Below, piece by piece: positions 1-11,543 of a stretch of DNA of 64,000 nucleotides. This DNA is from Pictodentalium vernedei (taxonomy: Eukaryota > Mollusca > Scaphopoda > Dentaliida > Dentaliidae), in assembly GCA_031216915.1 (NCBI GenBank), contig JAUFNR010000168.1, forward strand, positions 1-64,000. Direction: 5' to 3'. Positions within the stretch are counted from its first letter, which is position 1. Each line of letters opens with the position of its first letter. Made by a program: the position numbers and the translations under genes. The notes under the pieces were generated by a model. It made no database searches. It was not told the origin of the DNA and worked only from the letters and a program-made list of their open reading frames with translations.

Positions 1-816
1 CGACTAACCGTCGACTATTGAAGTAGTCGACGTTTTTTTTATTTTTAGTCGATCGTCGTTCATTTTCAAGGTGGTACACGTCTACTACACGTCGGGGCTA
101 AATTGCATTGTTTTGTGAGGTGAATGATCAATGAAGGTGAATAACTTTAAATATCTAACCATAGTTAACATTCATATCCAGAAGACTGTACGACTGTCAC
201 TGTCTGTGTAAGAAAGAACACTCACAGTTACTCGAGAAGAATAGATTCTTCTGAATTTCTCCAGTCTTGTACACACGAATGCACCCATTGGAAAACCCAA
301 AGTGCGGAAGTGACAAAATTATGACGAAAGTCAGAACGTCAGATCACTTCTCAAAGTTCGGAATTTCAGACTAAGATCCAATTTTAACAACTGACGAGGG
401 AATGCATAGATCTCAATGTTCAAAATTTCGAGAAACTTATTGCAGAAAGGAAACATATGCAGGAACGTTCTTGGTAAATTCATTTTAATTCATCAGCTTC
501 AATCTAGTTCAAACTTGGACCCGCAGTCAGTAATATTATTTTTGGGGTTGGTACGTCCTACAGGACGTACCAACCCCAAAAATTATATACGGACTGTGGG
601 TCCAAGATTGGACTTCATGTTGCTTCAGTCGGGACCGATTTGTTGTTCCCACAACCCTACTTCGTCTGAACACACTGGTGCCATTGTCATTTTCAGAGTT
701 TTACGAACAGAAGAATGATTTGCTAAAAAATCATGGGAAGCGACTATTAATCGACTAACCGTCGATTACTGGTCACGATTAGTCGATTACAAAAAATGAT
801 AGTCGAGACAGCCCTA
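1..816. mobile_element. hAT-like non-autonomous element, left end cut by the window edge
   Basis: Both edges carry clustered GTCGACTA/TAGTCGAC motifs (1-60 and 745-805), and the right end reads GAGACAGCCCTA. This is the style of hAT ends with CAGGGCTGTC-type termini and repeated TCGA motifs. The interior has no transposase; an open frame at 416-718 only covers a palindromic insert (505-615). The target duplication cannot be checked because the left flank is missing. Confidence 0.4.
505..615. repeat. Palindromic foldback element (TTGGACCC family), copy 1
   Basis: Near-perfect inverted repeat. The left arm starts TAGTTCAAACTTGGACCC, the centre is GGTACGTCC...GGACGTACC, and the right arm ends GGGTCCAAGATTGGACTT. 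A second copy is at 12867-12977 and a diverged half-like trace lies near 6740-6795. Confidence 0.75.
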
Positions 817-820
817 ACCT

Positions 821-858
821 GAGCAGTGATTTCTAGACTTGACTAGAAATCACTGCTT
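821..858. repeat. Short perfect hairpin (GTGATTTCTAG family)
   Basis: GCAGTGATTTCTAG and its complement flank a short loop. It has the same arms as the longer hairpin at 40668-40731. Confidence 0.7.
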
Positions 859-1082
859 GGCATGTACAGGTTGTGGTCTAGTGGGAATTCAGGACAGTTA
901 CCCAATCCATTGAGGGTCAACAAAACTGAAAAGAAAATCAGTCACTTCTTTCACAGGGTTCTTACAGTCAAGGACCAAAAAGATTCAAGGACTTTTCAAG
1001 GACATATCAAGCATTTTCCAAGGATGTTTTTTTAAAATGTACATTTGGAATATAACCATTTTAGAAGCCTTACCTACTTTAA

Positions 1083-1317
1083 CCCTTTACCTTACATGAA
1101 AAGCAGACGACACTTGCAAAAAAAATCTTGAATAACTAATTTTTTGTCTCAAAAACATAGGTTTATGACCCCTCATTCGAATGAGCTCGATGAGCTTGTT
1201 CCAACGAGGGGTCGTAACCTATGTTTTTGAGACAAAAATGAAAAAAATAACTGAAATTAATTGGCCATTTTTTTAGAATAGCGGTGGCCGGTTTTGTCCG
1301 TTACACTGGGTAAAGGG
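1083..1317. mobile_element. TTAA palindromic MITE (piggyBac-like), copy 1
   Basis: Ends are CCCTTTACC and GGTAAAGGG, flanked by TTAA on both sides (1079-1082, 1318-1321). The core is a long hairpin: GTCTCAAAAACATAGG, then ...GAACGAGCTC-like centre, then the complement. The right part carries GAATAGCGGTGGCCGGTTTT. No coding content. Confidence 0.85.
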
Positions 1318-1321
1318 TTAA

Positions 1322-2510
1322 AAATGTCTTCTACCTCATCCTTCTGAATTCCAGGAAAACGGTGCTTCTAAAATGCTCTGCAACAAAATTATGGTACTTA
1401 CAGAATGACACCCAGTTAAATAATGCCTGAACTTTAATTCTTCATTTATCGATTATCCATTATTTATGTTCATTTTTTTCGTTTTTCAACTAAACAAGTG
1501 CAAAAGAGATGTTTCAATTGTCCACTATTACACAGGTAAAAATAATAGAGGGCAAAATTCAAGGACTTTCAAGGAGTCAGATGGATTTTCAAGTACTTTT
1601 CAAGTACATTTTCTGAATTTTCAAAATTCAAGGAGTAGATTGAAATTCAAGGACTTTTCAAGTCTGTGCACACCCTGTTTCATGAAAATGAACCTTTCAA
1701 ACTGTTATCAAGTCTCAACAGGGACTTATAAATAGTGAATGTAGGAAAATTTCAGACGGTTTTGGTATTCAACGATTGGTTCGGTTCAGTTTTTTGGTAT
1801 CCCTATGATATAGGCATCAGTTCGGTTTTTCGGTATTTTGCTCATCTCTACAAATTTGGTTTAAAATCGGCCCATGGTTCTGAAAATATATACTTTAACC
1901 CCCCCCCTCCCCCCCCCCCCAGTACTAAAATACTGCTCCTCAAATTTTCCCTTCAACAAACTTTGAAATGGAAGTTCAATATTTAATATCAACTTATTCC
2001 ATTGGATCATGAAGAGATTTTTTTAAATTTGTGGCAATTTTTCCTGCCCCCTCCCCATAGAGAGAGAGGGGAACACATTAATTTTACCAAACCGAATTGC
2101 ATCGCCCCAGTCACCATTTACATGAAATTTATTGGAATTTATCTAGTAGTTTGGAAGAAAACACAAACACCACATTTAAGACGGACACACGATGGACGAT
2201 AGACGAAGAGTGAACTCACTCTGACTTCCAACAAATATGTAAAGGCAAACTTGAGTTTCTATCCAGAAAACAAAATATATACAAGTTACTAAGTCAAGAG
2301 GATAACCTCTGGAACAGAATATGTGAATATGACCTAATGTGAACTTCAGCTGTATTTGGTCACTGCAAACAACAAATTTTTAAAAATAAAAAATCGGTAA
2401 AGATATAATGAACTTATTGTCTGGAAACTCTAGGGAGATAACTCCAGAACAGAGAGTGTGGGTGCAGGCAAAGGAGAACTTGGTCTGTATTTTGTCATTC
2501 TATAGTATAG
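1322..2510. other. No gene seen: AT-rich intergenic sequence
   Basis: No conserved reading frame. It contains diffuse AAGGACTTTTCAAG-type short repeats (also at 960-1020), a poly-C tract near 1899-1920 and no recognisable element ends. Confidence 0.5.
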
Positions 2511-2512
2511 TA

Positions 2513-2956
2513 CAGTGGAACCCTGTTAACTGAATAGACACTTTGCCAAAGAAAATGTTTCAATTAACAGGGATTGTGGCACTTTCCTGTATTCTAGAGA
2601 TAAATTTTGCATTTATTCTATTATATCTTGTTTGACAGAGCTCCATGAGCTCTGTCAAAAAAGATATAATAGATTAAATGGCAGTATTGGATGTACTGAA
2701 GCCAAATAAGTCTATAAACAACGAAAACCTGGGGAGAGGCAGGGTAATTTCTCGACAGGATACAAGTTTTTTTATTCATTTAACAAGAGTTTACTCTATA
2801 ACCTACATTCAATTAAGAGGTCAAATTTGTACTGGTACATTCAATTAACAGGTCAAATTTGTACTGGAGGTATGGTAAATGGTTTTGTGTTGAGAAATTA
2901 TATTCAATTGGCAGGGTTATTCAGTTAAGAGATATCCAATTAATTGGGCTCCACTG
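2513..2956. mobile_element. pogo/Tigger-like MITE with TA target, copy 1
   Basis: Starts CAGTGGAACCCTGTTAA and ends GGGCTCCACTG, with TA on both sides (2511-2512, 2957-2958). A central hairpin reads ATATCTTGTTTGACAGAGCTC and its complement. CAGTGGAACC-type termini and TA duplication are typical of Tc1/mariner-pogo elements. No transposase is present. Confidence 0.85.
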
Positions 2957-3472
2957 TATTCAGATATTTGGGAGAAACTTTCACATTGTATAAAAGTTAC
3001 CTGGAAACCAAAAGGTCATTTGTACAGACAGGAGTACAGAGCTATGGACAGAAGCAACCCTTATTGCCCCTTCGATTATCAGCAGGAGCATAAAAATAAT
3101 TAATTTATAAAAGTTTACCTGAAGAACATCAAGTGTCATTGGCATTTTCTGTAGAGTTTTCATTAGATCAAGTGCTGTTGCATGGTCCTGTAAAATGAGA
3201 AAACGTTTAAAACAGAAAATTAAATTTAAAACTATTCCAGCCATGTGTTGATTGCTCAATACCATTTTCACAAGACAAATAATATATACTAACTTAAAAT
3301 CTGACAAAACAAAACCCACAAATCATTACTTTATATACCCGGAGTACTGTTTTGTCACCCATGTGTGATTGCTAAACCATTTTAACTGAGAAAAAATTAA
3401 ACGATTCCACCAGTAAATTGGGAAACTGCATGTATTTTGGGTAATCAGTGTTTATTTTAGTGTAAACAAATA

Positions 3473-3902
3473 CAGTGGAACCCTGTTAATTGAATAGCCA
3501 CTTTGTCAATGAAAAGTATTCAATTAACAGAAATATTCAATTAACATGGATTGTGTCACTTTCCTGTACTCTAGTGATAAACTTAGCATTTATTCTATTA
3601 TATCTTGTTTGACAGCCCTCCATGAGCTCTGTCAAACAAGATATAATATATTAAATGCCTGTATTGGATGTACGAAGACCAAATAGGTCTATAAACAAAG
3701 GACAACTGGGGAGAGTCAGGTTTATTTCTGGACAGGTTTCAAACTTTTTTATTTAATTAACAGGAGTTTACTCTACAACCTATATTCAATTAAACGGGTC
3801 AAATTTGTACTGGAGGTATGGTAAATGGTTTTGCATTGGGAAATTATATTCAATTAACAGGGTTACTGAGTTAAGAGATATCCATTTAAGTGAGCTCCAC
3901 TG
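3473..3902. mobile_element. pogo/Tigger-like MITE with TA target, copy 2
   Basis: Same CAGTGGAACCCTGTTAATTG start, central GACAGCCCTCCATGAGCTCTGTC hairpin region and GAGCTCCACTG end, flanked by TA (3471-3472, 3903-3904). It lies 516 bp from copy 1 in the same orientation; a third copy is at 56438-56837. Confidence 0.85.
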
Positions 3903-4462
3903 TACATTTGATGAATCAATTTCTGCACACACGTTTAGTATTAACCACAGATTGTCACCGCAAATGGCGGCCTATCAAGTTGGGATATATTTGATGACAC
4001 TTAACATTTTTTGTACAGCACTCTTGATTTGGGTAAAAAATCAACTGCACTTGTAAACAAAAATAAGCTGAGAAATGACACATAAAACTGCTAATAAGTA
4101 ATTTCCGAGGAGCAGGTGAAGACCAGTGAACAGATTACTGTTGCTAACTAGATGCAAAATGATGGGCCCATCACTGTGTGCCCCACGTTTGAAACGGTTT
4201 GCAATTCGAACAGTATACAGTACAGTAAAACCTTACTTGAGAGACCACCTGATTTGAGATGCCAGTGAAATCCAATAATTCTGGAATGACAAATCTGAAA
4301 TTTGTCAAAAAATGAAAGGGAGCTTCATTTGATCAATCTCAATAGTGTGTATATAAACTATGAGAATCAGTGAAAACAAACTTTTCATGTGATCAATCTC
4401 AATAGTGTATGTATAGTGTACATTATGAGAATCGGTCAAAACAAACTTAAGTAATGATATTC

Positions 4463-4990
4463 AGGGCTTATATTTCATCTAAATTTGGGAGAATCCATTT
4501 GGATTCTCGCAAAAGTGGTTGCGAGAATCCATACCTGCTACGAGTGCTCAGGATCCCATGAGGACACCATGATTGAACATCTGCTGTGTACTGATGACAC
4601 ATGTTAACCCTTTTACCCAACATAGCTTTTTAATTTTTGATACAGAAGCTGAATTTGATAAAAACAAAATTAAAAATAAACAATATTTACCAATAAAACC
4701 TTAGTGCATACAAATAAGGGTGTTATTGGAACCGGCTAATTAAGCCGGCCCCATTGACAGCCATATTTTTACACTTTCATTGACCAAGTTTTTGGATATT
4801 TCAGATCATGTTAGCCTTTTACTGGTTAATTTGGAACCGCTATGTTAGGTAAAGGGTTAAATTGACTCAATTCTTTTCATGCAAATCCTAGCAGGGGTGC
4901 GGCGAGAATCTACTTGGATTATCACTGGTTTTCTTGCATGAATCTTTGTGAGAATCGATTCTCGGGTTCTCATCGAAATATAAGCCCTGA
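4463..4990. mobile_element. hAT-like MITE with a TTAA MITE nested inside
   Basis: The ends CAGGGCTTATATTTC and GAAATATAAGCCCTG form a 15-bp terminal inverted repeat. Subterminal GAGAATCC/GGATTCTC motifs follow. The element interrupts a tandem-core repeat (4220-5700), and a TTAA MITE (4608-4856) sits inside it. An exact 8-bp duplication is not clear; the flanks read TGATATT and ATATGAC. Confidence 0.65.
4608..4856. mobile_element. TTAA palindromic MITE, diverged copy 2
   Basis: CCCTTTTACCCAACATAGC at the left and GCTATGTTAGGTAAAGGG at the right, with TTAA on each side. The core differs from other copies: it lacks the GAACGAGCTC hairpin and keeps only GGAACCGGC...GCCGGCCCC. Confidence 0.75.
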
Positions 4991-5705
4991 TATGACTTGT
5001 GAAAAATTATCCTTTTTTACGATTAAAGTCCCATAACTCCAGAATGACATACTTGAAAATCATAAAAATTGAAATGTTGCCTTTACTGATTGTAACATTG
5101 CTACAAAATTTCAAGAGATTCGGTGAAAGCATTTTTGAGTTATCATATGACATGTAAAAATTGCCAATTTTTTAAAGATTCAAGTCCCATACTGTAACAC
5201 TGGAAAGAAAACCATCAAAAAACGAAAGGGAACTCTGTATGATCAATTTCAATAATGTATAAATATTATGAGAATTGGTCAAAGGAAACTTGAGTTATCA
5301 TATGACACAGAAACGTGCTGACAGATAAGACATTGTTTACGATTAAAGTCCCATAACTCCAAAATGACATACCTGAAAATCATAAAAATTGAAAGTGGTG
5401 TTTCCATTACTGATTGTAACAATGCTACAAAATTTCAAGAGATTCGGAGAAAGCATTATTGACTTATCATACATGTAAAAAATTGCCAGTTTTGTGAAGA
5501 TTCAAGTCCCATAACTCTATAAAGAAAAAACAGAAAACCGTCAAAAACAAAAGGGAGCTTTGTTTGATCAATTTCAATATTGTGTATAAATATTATGTGA
5601 ATTGGTCAAAGGAAACTTAAGTTATCCTACGACATAGGAAAATGCTGACAAACAGACAGAGTGATTACTATAGGGCATCTGCCAAAAGTCGGCGGGGCCC
5701 TAATA

Positions 5706-7414
5706 GCTAGACTATATATCACATGTAACCATTGCTACTTTGACATCAAATAGAGGCCACTAAAGATGTGTCCAATCTTAACAAGTGTGATTATTAATGT
5801 TCTTTGTATGTTTGATGAATTGGCTCATTACAGGGAATCTGTGTATCTATGTGGAAGAAAATGACACAGCAAATGTGATTTTCTATCAGGCATTAAACAT
5901 ATAACATAATATGAGTTAAAATCAAGCTATTACAACCATCTTTAGAATGTTTTATATATGATGTAGCATTTATTTGGCATTTCTAGGATCATTAGTTTAC
6001 TGGCAGTCTCTTTGCCCCTACTTGCAAAAACTGATACTGTATGTCTTAAGTCACACTGAACATTATAATGCTAAATTTTATGAGTTGTAATTTAAATATC
6101 GGTATCAAACTTATGATATGTTTTGAGTATACATCACATCACCAGAGAGTGTTTATTTGGTGTTTTTAGGATCAGTAGTTTACTTGCAGTCTCTTTGTCC
6201 CTACTTGTGAAAAAGTGAGACAAGTCGAAAAACATGCTACACAACCAAATTGAAATTTTAGGGGTTGATATCAAAACTTATTAAATGTTTATTTCCAAAA
6301 AATTCAACAAAAACCATATTGTGTTACCCCTCATTGGAACGAGCTTGTTAGTGTTTTTACTGTTTTATATTTAGACAGAAACATAGACGATATCGAAGCA
6401 GTACAATGCAGCAGTTGACGCTTTGCAAAATTAAAGGATAAAACATAGTTTGGATCAACAGGCTCTGCACATATGTAAGAAAATACGTTGTACCATCGAA
6501 TACAGCCGTAATATTACTAATTAGGGAGAGAGATTTATATATATATATATTGCTATTTCCGAGTTTTGAGTTCGCATTAAAACTTGTTGGGGAATTTTAC
6601 CACAGATTTGAATGGGAAGAATCTGAACATAGAGGTAGCCACTACGTTCAGATCGCTAACAATAGTAACATAACAACCGTATTGGTAATCTTGAAACACA
6701 CTGACTGACTGTCAGTGTCACTGTTGTGAGTTCATGCAATCCGTACCACACCAAAAATTATATTACACCCTTGGGTCCAAGGCCAAGTTTGGACTAGCAA
6801 TGTACATGTACCGAATGAAACGATATTAAACAGGGAAGTCTGGGTAATTGCGGTGTGTAGGAGGACCGCCAAAATACAGAGTATTCCCCACTAGACACTA
6901 CACAAAGTTAAAAAAAATTAAGCTAAGCTAAAATGGCACTGACTGAAGTGTCCTCTTTTATCATTTTGTCAAGCTTCTTTCCCATTCTCAGAACCTCCTC
7001 CCCACTCATGCTTTCTGTTTAAAGTCAATACGGGAAAATGAACAGTCGGAGATGATGATAAAGGTGCTGTTCTTGAGTGTGGATTTTATTATTTCTGCTC
7101 TCGTTTAAATACCGGAAACGCTCGTCCAATGGAGGACGCACTAAAAAGTGTACCCTGACGCCGGCCTCGGCTTCAGAAAAAAAGTGAACTCGGAAATTGG
7201 TAAGTGGAATTTTTAATTTGACAATATACGTTCTTGATTTTTTAGTATGTGACATCCTTTGGTGGTATTTTACAGATTAGATAAGAAATATTCAGTTATT
7301 TTATTTTGTGATTTTTATCGAAATTTTAGGCTTAGCTCCCGAAGCGGAACTGGACAAAACGTCCGATCGTCAAAATGTCCGAGACAAAATGTCCGATTTT
7401 CTGGACGAAATGTC
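5706..7414. other. No gene seen; minor repeats
   Basis: A diverged duplication pairs 5963-6050 with 6140-6225 (shared AGTTTACTGGCAGTCTCTTT-type block). A fragment of the TTAA MITE (AACAAAAACCATATTGTG ... CATTGGAACGAGC) lies at 6295-6350, an (AT)n tract at 6537-6550, and short GTCCGATTTT repeats at 7360-7425. Confidence 0.5.
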
Positions 7415-8130
7415 CGATTTTTTCGGGTCCTACTATTTAACGAACACAAACGAACATAAACGAACATAAACGAACAGAAGAGAAAATAATAGGAAATACA
7501 AGTTAAAAATGATTGAGGGTGCATATGCAGGTATATGTGGGTATATATTATTCGTTTGTAAAATTTTATTCACTTCTGATGAGTATTTTGATGATTAATA
7601 AGGTTTATAAGATGTACGACGGCGCGAAATTCTTGTGTTCGTTAAGTAGTAGCCTGCTTGAAGCTGTCGACAAGATGCGACAAAGGTGTGAAATCAATTA
7701 GCTGTCTGAGGAAGAATGTCGCTGAGGAAAACAGCGAAATTTAGGTTAAAGAGGATGGCAAGCGCCTATTTTAATCGTGTGTAAAATTGTATCCACGTCT
7801 GATGAGTATTTTAGTGATAAATAAAGATTATAGCCATTATTTGGATTGACAAACATGCATCAAACTCTCGCTTTGGATTCCGAGGACGCATCACGGCGAG
7901 TCGGGGACAAATCGTGATCTACCCTTAGAAAGCGGAGCAAGACTCGGATACATGTAGCATGTTGTACACCCACATAATGATAATAATCTAAAGATCTTAA
8001 AATATCTTGGGGATAAGTCATTAAAGTCTAGTTTAAGCTTTCCTGAACACTTTCCCCGAACAAGCTCACCCTCCACCAACGCCGGCTCCCACTAACGAGA
8101 GAGGACAACCAGGCGCGTAGCCAGGAAAAA
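7415..8130 (+). repeat. Left arm of ~0.7-kb inverted repeat pair
   Basis: This arm matches the reverse complement of 10075-10790 almost base for base, with few substitutions and indels. Matching landmarks are GTCCTACTATTTAACG (outer end), GCATATGCAGGTATATGTGG, GTCGACAAGATGCGACAAAG and AGGCGCGTAGCCAGGAAAAA (inner end). Matching 62-codon open frames in both arms (7513-7701 and 10506-10694; 7891-8079 and 10124-10312) reflect the duplication and resemble no protein I know. Each arm also has an internal repeat around CTGATGAGTATTTT. Confidence 0.85.
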
Positions 8131-8139
8131 GTTTTCATA

Positions 8140-8412
8140 TGGAAGTTCTGTACAAAAAACAGATTTCTGCATCGTCGGTACAAAATGGCGGCTGGCAGCC
8201 ATCTTGAATTTCGGACCGCACCCAAAAACACTCGTTCTCGTCCCACGGTCATAACAAAGGTACCCAAGAAGTTTCGTAAAGATCGGTTCATAAATACGGC
8301 CTCTAGCCCGAGCCGTATCCAATTGTTGGCGTTCGGACAGACGGACAGGCGGACAGACGGACGACGGGCCATGACAAAAGCTCAAATTTGGCTTCGCCAA
8401 AGTTGAGCTAAA
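8140..8412 (+). repeat. Right end of a tandem-core element (ACAAAGGTACCCAAG type)
   Basis: Contains CCATCTTGAATTTCGGACCG, ATAACAAAGGTACCCAAGAA and a GGACAGACGGACA-type microsatellite, and ends GCCAAAGTTGAGCTAAAAA. The same core occurs at 63540-63840. GTTGAGCTAAAA is also the right terminus of the elements at 31141-32690 and (slightly changed) 36607-38298. Confidence 0.65.
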
Positions 8413-9099
8413 AAAAAAATTAGCAATAAATTTTAAACTCCCCTCATCCTTTGCCCGGGCTTGGCACCGGTGGACTTAACAAAGTCAAATCAGGCGGATT
8501 TTGAGTTTTTATGTGTTCCAAACAATTATTATATTTTCTTCTTTGGTTGATATATTCTGATTTTCTTTTCAATTCACTGCCTTACCATAATTATATTTGA
8601 TGTGAAAGAATGAGTTTTCCAAAATAAATTTAGTAATTCTGTCTATAAGATGCGACACAGGTGTGAAATTAATCAGTTGTCAATCCGAGTTGGATTATCG
8701 CTAAAATAAAAAAAGGGAGGGGGGGGGGGGGGAGATATAAGTTTAAAATGTTGGAGAGCGTAAATTTTAACCGTGTTATTTTTCTTATCTTTCTGGATTT
8801 CTGTTTTATCGTTGACAGTCAAGTCTTCTGATTTTTAACGGGGTTAAGTTGTTTTTGTAATAATTGCAACTTGATTGTTTTTATAACAATAACTTTGGTC
8901 TTGAGAACAAAAACATATCAGCCTGTTTGAAGTACAGCTTGGTTGTTCTGGCAATAATAAATTTCAAGCTAATGTGGGTACTCAAAAGTATATAACATAG
9001 TCTGATTTCCTAACTCTTTTAAAAAAAATTTAAAAAAAAAAAAATTAAAAAAAATTGCAGAATGAAATATGCAAAAAAGTTATATCTAAATGATGCTAA
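8413..9099. other. No gene seen
   Basis: AT-rich spacer between the inverted-repeat arms. 8640-8700 is a diverged third copy of the arm block around AAGATGCGACACAGGTGTG, followed by a poly-G run near 8718. Confidence 0.5.
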
Positions 9100-9895
9100 A
9101 GAGGACAGTAGCCAAAGTGCACTGCCCGCAGTTGCCAAAAGTTGCACCGGAGCGGTAGCAAAAAAATGTGCATCGCATCGCAGGAGATGTTCGAAACACA
9201 CTGCTTACAGTAGCCAAAAGGCACTGCTGCAGTACTAGCGAAAATAAGTTGTATGTTACCCACTAAAATGGTCACTTTCATTTTAGTGGGTATCATACAA
9301 CTTATTTTCCGCGGCTTGTACTGTTTGTCAGTGGCCAAAAGGCACTGCTATGTCAAAAATGACAAAAAAAGCCGAATGTTGTACGGCTGCGGTAGCAGAA
9401 TTATGCACCGCATAGCAGGAGATGTTCGAAACACACTGCTTACAGTAGCCAAAAGGCACTGCTATGTCAAAAATGACAAAAAAAGACGAATGTTGTACGG
9501 CTGCGGTAGCAGAAATATGCACCGCACAGCAGGAGATGTTCGAAACACACTGCTTACGGTAGCCAAAAGGCACTGCTGCAGTACTAGCGAAAATAAGTTG
9601 TATGTTACCCACTAAAATGGTCACTTTCATTTTAGTGGGTATCATACAACTTACTTTCCGCGGCTTGTACTGTCAGTAGCCAAAGGCACTGCTATGTCAA
9701 AAATTACCAAAAAGCCGAATGTTGTACGGCTGCGGTAGCAGAAATATGCACCGCACAGCAGGAGATGCACTGCTTACAGTAGCCAAAAAGGCATTGCTAC
9801 AGTACTAGCGAAAATAAGTTGTATGTTACCCACTAAAATGGTCACTTTCGTTTTAGTGGGTATCATACAACTTATTTCCGCGGCTTGTACCCCCT
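9100..9895 (+). repeat. Tandem array (~113 bp units) interleaved with three identical hairpins
   Basis: Units share GTAGCCAAAAGGCACTGCT, GGCTGCGGTAGCAGAA and GCAGGAGATGTTCGAAACAC. At 9241-9308, 9590-9657 and 9811-9877 a ~68-bp palindrome is embedded (AAAATAAGTTGTATGTTACC and complement, CCACTAAAATGG centre). It sits inside the spacer of the large inverted repeat. No coding potential; the open frames here just read through the repeat. Confidence 0.8.
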
Positions 9896-10074
9896 TCGAA
9901 ATGTTTCCCGCCAGTAGTTAGACTTAGATTTGGGAAATTTTCCCCATACCCCCCTCCCCCCCAAAAAAAAAATCCTGGGGAAGGACCCCCAGACCCCGCC
10001 TTTCGCGCATCTGATGGCTATAATCCCCACCCCCGACAGTTATCGCCCCCCCCCCCCCCCCCCCCAGGAAACTT

Positions 10075-10790
10075 TTTCCTGGCTACGCGCCTGGTTGTCC
10101 TCTCTCGTAAGTGGGAGCCCGCGTTGGTGGAGGGTGAGCTTGTTCGGGGAAAGTTTTCAGGAAAGCTTAAACTGGGCTTTAATGACTTATCCCCAAGATA
10201 TTGCAAGACCTTCAGATTATTATCATTATGTGGGTGTACAATATGCTACATGTATCAGAGTCTTGCTCCGCTTTCTAAGGGTAGATCACGGTTTGTCCCC
10301 GACTCGCCGTGATGCGCCCTCGGAATCCAAAGCGAGTGTTTGATGCATGTTTGTCAATTCAAATAATGGCTATAATCTTTATTTATCACTAAAATACTCA
10401 TCAGACGTGGATACAATTTTACACACGATTAAAATAGGCGCTTGCCATCCTCATAAACCTAAATTTCGCTGTTTTCCTCAGCGACATTCTTCCTCAGATA
10501 GACAGCTAATTGATTTCACACCTTTGTCGCATCTTGTCGACAGCTTCAAGCAGGCTACTACTTAACGAACACAAGAATTCTACGCCGTCGTACATTTTAT
10601 AAACCTTATTATTCATCAAAATACTCATCAGAAGTGAATAAAATTTTACAAACGAATAATATATACCCACATATACCTGCATATGCACCCTCAACCATTT
10701 TTAACTTTTATTTCCTATTATTTTCTCTTCTGTTCGTTTATGTTCGTTTATGTTCGTTTGTGTTCGTTAAATAGTAGGACCGATTTTTTC
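10075..10790 (-). repeat. Right arm of ~0.7-kb inverted repeat pair
   Basis: Reverse-complement partner of 7415-8130. A poly-C tract (10046-10065) abuts the inner end, where TTTTTCCTGGCTACGCGCCT looks like a hAT-type terminus (CAGGCGCGTAGCCAGG). The same terminus is at the inner end of the left arm. Confidence 0.85.
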
Positions 10791-11543
10791 AGACAAAATG
10801 ACATTTTGTCATGTAATCCCCGAAACACACTAAAAGGCGCACCCAACGACGGTGACGGTGTATGGAATCTCGAAAGGAATGATTTCGCGCGCCGAAGGCA
10901 CGCAGGGACGATATGGGGGACAAGCCCCCTTCGACCCTCGTTGACTGTAGGTGATTCGTTCTCACATGTCTAGGCGTGTTGAAGGAGGAACTGCTTCGGG
11001 TACTCGGCCGGTGTCACCAGTTGCGTCGTGATGGTCTTTTGGCTGATGTTGGTTGAACCCTCGGGTGAGGACCAGTGTGAGAGGTTGGGTCCTCTCATAA
11101 AGGTACTACCTCTCCCCGAGGGTGCAGTCGATCTGGATTTTCGGGCAAGTATTGTCTACCGCTTCGAGGATGAATATGAGTGATGGGTGATGGCCATCAC
11201 TGGCAAGTATAATCTGCCTCAGGCTGTCTCTGTTTTGGTTGGACTCTTTGGACGAAAACAACAACGACCCCTTTCGGGGACCCCCAAGAAGAAGAAGACC
11301 CGAACTTCCCTGGTTCGGGGGCAGGCCTGCATTGTAATCCTATTGGGTTGGGACAAAAAGATGCGCAAAGCGCTTACAAAAAGGGGCAGAGGCGGGACGC
11401 AGGACCAACGGTCGCCTCCCTTAAAGTGGTTGACCACTTTTAGGGATGGAGCGGAGGATGTTCAGGAACCGTGGGGGTGACTGTTTCCATAGCGTATGGA
11501 ATCTACTAAAGTAGACTAATTAAAGCAGAACAAATCCCGGTAA
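10791..11543. other. Unassigned GC-richer tract with a block shared with 17738-17911
   Basis: No convincing gene. 11287-11463 matches 17738-17911: ACCCGAACTTCCCTGGTTCG, GGGGCAGGCCTGC, ACAAAAAGGG and GCGGGACGCAGGA. A short piece near 10890 (GCGCCGAAGGCACGCAGG) resembles one near 21473. These look like non-coding parts of an old retroelement family, which is inference. Confidence 0.5.

Larger units (their letters stand above)
4220..5705. repeat. Tandem-core element, ~319-bp units
   Basis: Blocks starting CCCATAACTCCAGAATGAC (5030) and CCCATAACTCCAAAATGAC (5349) are about 319 bp apart and homologous over their length, with further partial units before and after. It ends with ACAGACAGAGTGATTACTA, a tail style common in molluscan repeats. 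It is interrupted by the hAT-like element at 4463-4990. Confidence 0.6.
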
